From Sulfitobacter geojensis (lineage in GTDB: Bacteria > Pseudomonadota > Alphaproteobacteria > Rhodobacterales > Rhodobacteraceae), in assembly GCF_000622325.1 (NCBI RefSeq), contig NZ_JASE01000005.1, positions 2,666,001-2,730,000 of the forward strand: a stretch of DNA of 64,000 bases, in the 5' to 3' direction. The notes beneath the pieces were generated by a model, which did not search any database, had not been told where the DNA came from, and was given only the letters and a program-made list of their open reading frames with translations. How positions within the stretch are numbered: position 1 is the first letter of the stretch; every line of letters begins with the position of its first letter. A program made the translations under genes and the position numbers. Of the stretch, positions 58,016-64,000 are shown one piece after another.

Positions 58016-58906
58016 TTGCAAAAGCTGAACGCAACCGTGCGCGCCGATGACAACTGGGGCACCCCCGCCAATTACATTCCCGAACTGGCCCGCATCAACC
58101 CCGAACAATTTGCCATCACGGTGATCACGGCAGACGGCACCGTGCACAGCGCCGGTGATGCCAATACCCGCTTTTCCGTGCAATCCATCACCAAGGTGTT
58201 CACCCTCGCCATCGCTCTTGGCCGCTCGGGAGACCAACTCTGGCACCGCGTAGGCCGAGAACCCTCCGGCAGCGCCTTTAACTCCATCGTCCAGCTGGAA
58301 CGCGAACAGGGCCGCCCGCGCAATCCCTTCATCAACGCCGGTGCCATTGTCACCACGGACGAAGTGCTTGCCGGTCGGGCGCCCCGCGACGCTTTGGCTG
58401 AAATTGTGCAGTTCGTGCGCACGGCCGCCGGCAGCGACGATATCCACATCAACGACGCCGTCGCGGCCTCCGAGACCCAACACGGCCACCGCAATTTCGC
58501 GCTAGCGCATTTTCTGGCCTCGTTCGACAACCTCAAAAACCCTCCGGAAATGACCCTTGGGACCTATTTCCACCACTGCGCGCTGGAAATGACCACCAGC
58601 CAGCTGGCCCATGCCGGCCGCTTCCTGATGGGGGCACCCGATATGCCCAAATTGATCTCGACCGCCCGTGTACGCCGCCTGAATGCGCTGATGCTGACCT
58701 GTGGCCATTATGATGGATCAGGCGATTTCGCCTATCGTGTCGGCATTCCGGGCAAATCCGGCGTCGGCGGCGGCATTCTGGCGATTGTCCCCGGCCAGGC
58801 CTCCATCGCCGTCTGGTCCCCTGGCCTCAACCGCTATGGCAACAGCCACAAAGGCACCGAAGCCCTCGCCACCCTTGCCCGCCAAATGAACTGGTCAATT
58901 TTCTAA
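58016..58906 (+). CDS. glsA: Glutaminase (start uncertain)
   Basis: Serine-dependent amidase turning glutamine into glutamate and ammonia; cytoplasmic. 296 aa if begun at TTG 58016. Marks: [17 protein letters not shown] with the catalytic Ser-x-x-Lys (SITK), [30 protein letters not shown], the [10 protein letters not shown] block and [18 protein letters not shown]. No in-frame ATG occurs near the expected start. Alignment to relatives suggests translation could begin 6-8 codons earlier, at ATC codons (57992/57995) behind GGAG, or at TTG 57746, which would add an antisense-of-murD tail. Read convergently with mraY, inside the dcw cluster. Confidence 0.88.
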   Translation: MQKLNATVRADDNWGTPANYIPELARINPEQFAITVITADGTVHSAGDANTRFSVQSITKVFTLAIALGRSGDQLWHRVGREPSGSAFNSIVQLEREQGRPRNPFINAGAIVTTDEVLAGRAPRDALAEIVQFVRTAAGSDDIHINDAVAASETQHGHRNFALAHFLASFDNLKNPPEMTLGTYFHHCALEMTTSQLAHAGRFLMGAPDMPKLISTARVRRLNALMLTCGHYDGSGDFAYRVGIPGKSGVGGGILAIVPGQASIAVWSPGLNRYGNSHKGTEALATLARQMNWSIF

Positions 58907-59006
58907 GAACGCGCCGGTCGCAGCCTGCCCGTCTTCGTCTTGCCCTTAAATTCAAAAGCACCCGCGCGAACCATTCCGGTGCGCGACAGCAGACGCCAGT
59001 GCCCAC

Positions 59007-60089
59007 TTACCGCACCTTCAGCGTCGCCAACCCGATCATCGCCAAAATCAAAGAGATGATCCAGAACCGGATCACGATCTGCGGCTCGGCCCAACCCTTT
59101 TTTTCATAGTGATGATGGATCGGCGCCATCAAAAACACCCGCTTGCCGGTACGTTTGAAATACAACACCTGAATCATCACCGACATGGCTTCGGCCACGA
59201 ACACACCGCCGACAACCGCGAAAACAATCTCGTGCTTTGCCGCCACCGCAATCGATCCCAAAGCGCCGCCCAAAGCCAGAGATCCGGTATCGCCCATGAA
59301 AACCGCAGCAGGCGGGGCGTTATACCACAAGAACCCCAATCCGCCGCCGATCAACCCCATGGTAAAGACCAGCATTTCGCCCGTGCCGGGGACGTAATGC
59401 AGCCCCAGATCCTCGGTAAAATCGACGCGCCCCACGACATAGGCAATCACACCCAAGGTCGCCGCAGCGATCATCACCGGCATAATCGCCAGCCCGTCCA
59501 GACCATCCGTCAGGTTCACCGCATTGGCAGCCCCGACGATCACGATCACCGCGAACGGGACGAAAAAATATCCCATATTGATCAGCGTGTCTTTGAATAC
59601 CGGCACCGCCAGTTGATACTGCAAACCTTCGGGGTGATACATGCTGGCCCAGAAACCTGCGATGATCGAAATCAATAAACCCAGCAAAATCCGTATCTTG
59701 GACGACACACCGGCCGTGTTCTGCTTGCTGACCTTGGCATAATCATCGGCAAACCCGATGGCCGCAAAACTCATGGTGACAAACAGCACCAGCCAGACAA
59801 ACGGATTGTCCAGCCGCGCCCACAGCAAGGTCGAAGTCAACAAGGCCCCCACAATCAGCAGCCCGCCCATGGTCGGCGTGCCCGCCTTGACGAAATGCCC
59901 CTCCGGCCCGTCTTCGCGGATCGGCTGGCCTTTGCCCTGCGTGCGGCGCAGCACGGCAATCAACGGACGTCCAAAGATAAACCCGAAAACCAGCGCTGTG
60001 ATAAAGGCGCCACCGGCGCGGAAGGTGATGTAGCGAAACAGGTTAAAGAAATCGCCGCCATCCGACAGCAGGGTCAACCAATACAGCAT
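59007..60089 (-). CDS. mraY: Phospho-N-acetylmuramoyl-pentapeptide-transferase
   Basis: Integral membrane enzyme forming lipid I. 360 aa, the E. coli length, about ten helices. Family blocks: KAGTPTMGGLLI, FADDYAKV (Asp-Asp), NAVNLTDGLDGLA and the C-terminal MGDTGSLALGGALG and MAPIHHHYEKKGWAEPQIVIRFW (HHH motif). Starts 42 bp behind murF. The downstream glutaminase gene is convergent. Confidence 0.98.
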   Translation of the reverse strand: MLYWLTLLSDGGDFFNLFRYITFRAGGAFITALVFGFIFGRPLIAVLRRTQGKGQPIREDGPEGHFVKAGTPTMGGLLIVGALLTSTLLWARLDNPFVWLVLFVTMSFAAIGFADDYAKVSKQNTAGVSSKIRILLGLLISIIAGFWASMYHPEGLQYQLAVPVFKDTLINMGYFFVPFAVIVIVGAANAVNLTDGLDGLAIMPVMIAAATLGVIAYVVGRVDFTEDLGLHYVPGTGEMLVFTMGLIGGGLGFLWYNAPPAAVFMGDTGSLALGGALGSIAVAAKHEIVFAVVGGVFVAEAMSVMIQVLYFKRTGKRVFLMAPIHHHYEKKGWAEPQIVIRFWIISLILAMIGLATLKVR

Positions 60090-60131
60090 TCAACGCGCAC
60101 CTTATCATCATATTGTGGGAACAAGTCCACT

Positions 60132-61559
60132 TTACACACCATCTACCCGATGGCCCATTTTGCGGATGGCGTCAACAATCGCGCCCAGTTTCATCGACAA
60201 AGACCCCTTTGCCAACACCACGTCACCGCTGTCCAGCTTTTGGCGCAATCCCGTTAACATCTCTGCCGATGTTTCGGTCCAGTCGCCGCGCTGGTGCTCC
60301 GGCAATAGTTCGTAAAGCGAACGCATCAACGGTCCGATACAATGCACCACGTCCAACTCTTTGGTCGCCTCCAGATGGGCCAGTCCCGCGTGCAGTGCCA
60401 CAGCGTCCTCGCCCAACTCTTTCATATCGCCCAGAAATGCGATCCGGCGTCCCTTGCTGACGCGCCCGATGTCATGGGTCACCGCACTGGCGGCCAGCAC
60501 CTCAAGCGAGGCCGCCATCGAGGTCGGGTTCGCATTATAGCTGTCATCAATCAGTGACAGCGTCAGATGGTTTTCCACGGGATCGAGCGTAATCATCTCG
60601 CGCACGCCGCGCCCCTGAAACGGCGTCCAGCGCCACAGCGACTGCGCCGCCAGCGCCAGATCGGCCCCCAGCGCCTGCACCACCGCCAGCGCCCCCAGCC
60701 CGTTCATCGCAAAATGCCGGCCCGGCGTCGCGATCTTGAACAGCAAGGGCGTGCCATCGGCATCCGCCTGCACCACCGTGGCATCCGCCTGCACGGAGAC
60801 GTCTTTCAGCTTGAACTGGAACCCGTGTTCGCCAAATTCGATCTCGCGCAGTTTGCAATCCACCGCCTTGGCCATCAGGATCGCGGCATGTTCAATATCG
60901 GCGTTGATCACGGCCACACCGCCCACCGGCACCCCTTCGAAAATCGCCGCCTTTTCCACAGCAATCTGCGCGACGTTCTCGAACGCTTCCAGATGCGCGG
61001 CCGCAACCGTGGTCACCATCGCCACATCGGGGCGTGCCATTTTGGCCAGCGGGGCAATTTCACCGGGGTGGTTCATGCCGATCTCGATGATCGCATATTC
61101 AGTGTCCTGCGGCATCCGCGCCAGCGTCAGCGGCACGCCCCAATGGTTGTTATAACTCGCCACAGAGGCATGGGTGCGCCCCTGATCGCCCAACATCGCC
61201 AGCAGCATTTCCTTGGTCGAGGTTTTGCCAACCGACCCGGTGACCGCCGCCACTTTCGCACCTGTGCGCGCCCGCGCCGCAACGCCCAAGGCTTCAAGCC
61301 CTGCCAGCACATCCTCGACAATCAACAAGGGCGCATCTTCGGCCACGCCCTCGGGCACGCGGGCAACCAAAGCCGCCCCCGCCCCTTTTTCCAACGCCTG
61401 CGCGACAAATTCATGCCCGTCGCGCACGTCCTTGAGCGCCACAAACAAATCGCCCTGCGCAATCGTGCGTGTGTCAATCGACACCCCGTCACAGGCCCAC
61501 GTGCCAACTGCGCGACCTCCGGTGGCTGCTGCCGCCTCTGCGCTGGTCCAAAGTGTCAT
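60132..61559 (-). CDS. murF: UDP-N-acetylmuramoyl-tripeptide--D-alanyl-D-alanine ligase
   Basis: Adds D-Ala-D-Ala, finishing UDP-MurNAc-pentapeptide. 475 aa. P-loop AVTGSVGKTSTKEML near 109; YNNHWGVPLTLARMP near 139; IDDSYNANPTSMAASLEVL near 340 and HDIGRVSKGRRIAFLGDMKELGEDAVALHAGL later are the MurF signatures. Its start overlaps the murE stop by 4 bp. Confidence 0.97.
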   Translation of the reverse strand: MTLWTSAEAAAATGGRAVGTWACDGVSIDTRTIAQGDLFVALKDVRDGHEFVAQALEKGAGAALVARVPEGVAEDAPLLIVEDVLAGLEALGVAARARTGAKVAAVTGSVGKTSTKEMLLAMLGDQGRTHASVASYNNHWGVPLTLARMPQDTEYAIIEIGMNHPGEIAPLAKMARPDVAMVTTVAAAHLEAFENVAQIAVEKAAIFEGVPVGGVAVINADIEHAAILMAKAVDCKLREIEFGEHGFQFKLKDVSVQADATVVQADADGTPLLFKIATPGRHFAMNGLGALAVVQALGADLALAAQSLWRWTPFQGRGVREMITLDPVENHLTLSLIDDSYNANPTSMAASLEVLAASAVTHDIGRVSKGRRIAFLGDMKELGEDAVALHAGLAHLEATKELDVVHCIGPLMRSLYELLPEHQRGDWTETSAEMLTGLRQKLDSGDVVLAKGSLSMKLGAIVDAIRKMGHRVDGV

Positions 61560-63037
61560 GTCAGCCTCCCGTCAAGTGCTGCCACAGCCACACTCGCCTG
61601 TTCCACATCATCAAAGGGCAGCACATCATCACCGACGGTCTGCCCCGTTTCATGCCCCTTGCCCGCCACCAACAAGGCGTCACCGGGTCCAATCGCATCC
61701 ACCCCGCGCAGGATCGCTTCGGCGCGATCCCCCACCTCGGTCGCATCCGGTGCCCCCAACAACACCGCTGAGCGGATCACCGCCGGATCTTCCGAACGCG
61801 GGTTATCATCAGTCACAATCACCAAATCGGCATGTTCAGCCGCCGCCGCCCCCATCAAGGGCCGCTTGGTCGCATCGCGATCCCCACCCGCCCCGACAAT
61901 CGCCACCAGCCGGCCCATCACATGCGGGCGCATCGCCTTAAGCGCGGTCGCAATCGCATCGGGCGTATGGGCGTAATCCACAAACACCGCCGCCCCGTTG
62001 TCGCGCGTGGCCGCCAGCTGCATCCGCCCGCGCACGGTCGTGAGGTGGGGCAGCGTGTCAAATACATCCGCCGCATCCGCCCCGCAGGCAATCACCAGCC
62101 CGCAGGCCAGCAAAACGTTTTCCGCCTGAAACCCGCCGATCAACTCCAGCCGTTTTTGATAGTCCTTACCGCACCAGGAAAACCGCAAATCCTGCCCCGT
62201 CGCGTCAAACCGCTGGCCAGTTAGCTGCAAATCACCGCCATCACGCCCCACCGTGATCACCGCACACCCGCGTGCCCGCGCAATTGCCGCCATTTCAACG
62301 CCCTTGGGGTCGTCAATGTTGACCACCGCCGTGCCATCTTCTGGCAACACGCGGGCGAATAGCCCCGCCTTGGCGTCGAAATAAGCCTCAAATGTCTCGT
62401 GGTAATCCAGATGGTCCTGCGTGAAATTGGTAAATCCCGCCGCCTTCAACGTCACCCCGTCCAACCGGCGCTGGTCCAGACCGTGGCTTGAGGCCTCCAT
62501 CGCGCCATGCGTAATCCCGTTCGCCGCCGCATCGGCCAATGCCCTGTGCAAGGTAATCGGTTCCGGCGTGGTATGGGCCAGCGGCGCGGTCCATGCCCCC
62601 TCGACACCGGTGGTGCCAAGGTTGACGGCGCTCAACCCCATCTCGATCCAGATCTGGCGGACAAAAGTCGACACGGATGTTTTCCCATTGGTCCCCGTCA
62701 CCGCCACCATCGTCGCGGGCTGCGCGCCGAACCACAATGCCGCTGTGCGCGACAAGACCTCGCGCGGGGCGTCCGTAACAATCACTGCCACGCCAGCCTC
62801 TGCCATCACATCTGCCGCGATCACAGCGCCCTCGGCGTCCGTCAGAACCGCCGCCGCGCCCATGCGCACCGCATATTGAATAAACTCGGCTCCGTGCACA
62901 CGACTGCCCGGCAAGGCAGCGAACAAGAACCCCTCGCGCACCAAACGGCTGTCGACCGCCAGTCCGGCAATATCGGGATTCGCGCCGCCCCGTGCCGTAA
63001 GCCCAAGGGAAGAAAGCGAAACACTTGATGGGCTCAT
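61556..63037 (-). CDS. murE: UDP-N-acetylmuramoyl-L-alanyl-D-glutamate--2,6-diaminopimelate ligase
   Basis: Adds the third residue of the stem peptide. 493 aa. P-loop VTGTNGKTSVSTFVRQ near 115, NLGTTGVEG, the carbamylated-Lys region and the specificity motif DNPR in VTDDNPRSEDP near 405, which marks meso-diaminopimelate (not lysine) as substrate, as expected for a Gram-negative. Starts 14 bp after ftsI and overlaps murF by 4 bp. Confidence 0.98.
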   Translation of the reverse strand: MSPSSVSLSSLGLTARGGANPDIAGLAVDSRLVREGFLFAALPGSRVHGAEFIQYAVRMGAAAVLTDAEGAVIAADVMAEAGVAVIVTDAPREVLSRTAALWFGAQPATMVAVTGTNGKTSVSTFVRQIWIEMGLSAVNLGTTGVEGAWTAPLAHTTPEPITLHRALADAAANGITHGAMEASSHGLDQRRLDGVTLKAAGFTNFTQDHLDYHETFEAYFDAKAGLFARVLPEDGTAVVNIDDPKGVEMAAIARARGCAVITVGRDGGDLQLTGQRFDATGQDLRFSWCGKDYQKRLELIGGFQAENVLLACGLVIACGADAADVFDTLPHLTTVRGRMQLAATRDNGAAVFVDYAHTPDAIATALKAMRPHVMGRLVAIVGAGGDRDATKRPLMGAAAAEHADLVIVTDDNPRSEDPAVIRSAVLLGAPDATEVGDRAEAILRGVDAIGPGDALLVAGKGHETGQTVGDDVLPFDDVEQASVAVAALDGRLT

Positions 63038-63051
63038 GGGGAAATCTTCTA

Positions 63052-64000
63052 TCAGTTATTGCTGCTGGTCAGCGTTACCATAGAGGGTTTCACAGGTTCA
63101 ACAGCGGGGCGCAGCCCCAGCAGGGGTGCGACGCGCCGGATCATCTCGGCCGCGACTGGAACAGCCGTCCAACCGGCGGTGCGGCGTGGCTTGTCACCAG
63201 AGTTTTCCGAAGGCTCGTCCAGCGTTACAATCAGCACATATTTCGGATCATGCGCCGGAAAGATCGAGGCAAAGGTCGCCAGCGTCTTTTTCTTGTAATA
63301 CCCGCCGCGTGGCTTGGGCTTGTCCGCCGTGCCGGTTTTGCCGCCGATGAAGTACCCCGGCACCCGTGCGAAACTTGCTGTGCCTTTCGCCACCACCTGA
63401 CGCAACATCATCCGCCCGTCCCGTGCGGCCCGTTCGGACATCACGCGCGGCCCTTGCTGGGGATTGGTCTGCTTGATCAATGTCGGGCGCACCTTGTAGC
63501 CGCCATTCGCAATCGCGGCATATCCTGCCGCCAGATGCATGGGCGAGGTCGACAATCCGTGACCGTAAGAGATTGTAACCGATGACAAATCCGTCCACTT
63601 CTTCGGCAACAACGGCTTGCCGCCGGCGGCTTCGACGATTTCGAACGGTGTCGCTTCGAAAAAGCCGAGGTTTTTCAGAAACTCCTGCTGGCGCTTTGCC
63701 CCGATCTGCAACGCCATCCGGCCCGTGCCGCGGTTCGACGACTTCACAATGATATCCGTCACCGACAAAGCACCGTAGTTTTTGCCCTGAAACTCGCCGA
63801 TCCGAAAACCGCCAACCTTCAGCGGTCCCTTGGTTTCGATCACCGTTTGCGCATTCACCAGACCCAGCTCAATCGCTTGGGTCGCGGCGAAAATCTTGAA
63901 CACCGATCCCAGTTCGTACACACCCTGCACCGCGCGGTTGAACAGCGGGCTGTCAGAGGCATCCCCCTCCACCGCCGGCCGGGGCCGGTTGTTGGGGTCA
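63052..64000 (-). CDS. ftsI: Penicillin-binding protein FtsI/PBP3 (5' part outside window)
   Basis: Septal transpeptidase; the C-terminal 316 residues are present. The frame stays open to the window edge (DPNNRPRPAVEGDASDSPLFNR). Active-site motifs: SxxK in ELGSVFKIF, SxN in IVKSSNRGTGRMAL and KTG in FIGGKTGTADKPKPRGG. The N-terminal transmembrane helix and the non-penicillin-binding domain would lie beyond 64000. First visible gene of the dcw block; mraW/rsmH and ftsL are expected further out. Confidence 0.96.
   Translation of the reverse strand, partial: DPNNRPRPAVEGDASDSPLFNRAVQGVYELGSVFKIFAATQAIELGLVNAQTVIETKGPLKVGGFRIGEFQGKNYGALSVTDIIVKSSNRGTGRMALQIGAKRQQEFLKNLGFFEATPFEIVEAAGGKPLLPKKWTDLSSVTISYGHGLSTSPMHLAAGYAAIANGGYKVRPTLIKQTNPQQGPRVMSERAARDGRMMLRQVVAKGTASFARVPGYFIGGKTGTADKPKPRGGYYKKKTLATFASIFPAHDPKYVLIVTLDEPSENSGDKPRRTAGWTAVPVAAEMIRRVAPLLGLRPAVEPVKPSMVTLTSSNN

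Noticed and set aside
60567..61976. 469-codon plus-strand frame opposite murF/murE
   Set aside because: Antisense shadow of two well-conserved ligases.

Overview
The window is about 64 kb of GC-rich chromosomal DNA from an alphaproteobacterium, most likely a marine Rhodobacterales (Roseobacter-group) species. Supporting signs are an FtsZ with a long Gln/Pro/Ala-rich linker ending in IPAFLRRQ, an alphaproteobacterial order of division and cell-wall genes, the BolA / J-domain / CobS / CobT neighbourhood, malate synthase G beside a GlcG-like protein, a fused PntA beside PntB, and several TTG or GTG starts. The genus is not claimed. I see no tRNA, rRNA, CRISPR array, prophage or intact insertion sequence. 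The only mobile-element relative is a REP-associated-transposase-like gene whose two catalytic positions look lost.

Layout. 1-4895: peptide/opine-type ABC transporter; an ATPase gene (cut by the window edge) diverges from a binding protein and two permeases. 5125-15989: YeeE/YedE sulfur transporter, DUF3422 protein, pntAB, the degenerate RAYT, a class C26 amidase, GlcG-like protein, malate synthase G and two small proteins. 16093-25950: aminopeptidase N, SDR, small membrane protein, lytic transglycosylase, an unrecognised 432-residue protein, PlsC-type acyltransferase, GatB, thioesterase and DUF4177 protein. 25960-34350: BolA, J-domain protein, TPR protein, CobS, a small secreted acidic protein, CobT, M24 peptidase and DUF427 protein. 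34398-36209: an internally duplicated RTX calcium-binding protein.

36372-64000 is the large division/cell-wall (dcw) block, read on the minus strand. In transcription order it is ftsI (partial), murE, murF, mraY, murD, ftsW, murG, murC, three small membrane proteins, murB, ddl, ftsQ, ftsA, ftsZ, lpxC, bamD, recN and a CLC channel. Three loci interrupt it: a glutaminase (plus strand, mraY/murD), an HI0933-type flavoprotein with a divergent redoxin (murD/ftsW), and a ThDP enzyme (plus strand, ftsA/ftsZ). Together the block makes UDP-MurNAc-pentapeptide and lipid II (the MurE DNPR motif indicates meso-DAP), assembles the Z ring, and starts lipid A and outer-membrane-protein assembly.

The items most worth a second look are: the three translationally coupled small membrane proteins between murC and murB (two are DUF2484-like paralogues); the RAYT homologue lacking its HUH histidine and tyrosine; a family of short intergenic palindromes that abut stop codons; three consecutive hairpins behind pntB; a 10-bp inverted repeat upstream of ftsZ; and a glutaminase with no ATG at the expected start. 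None can be called a new system from sequence alone; the murC-murB trio is the best candidate for an uncharacterised cell-envelope function.
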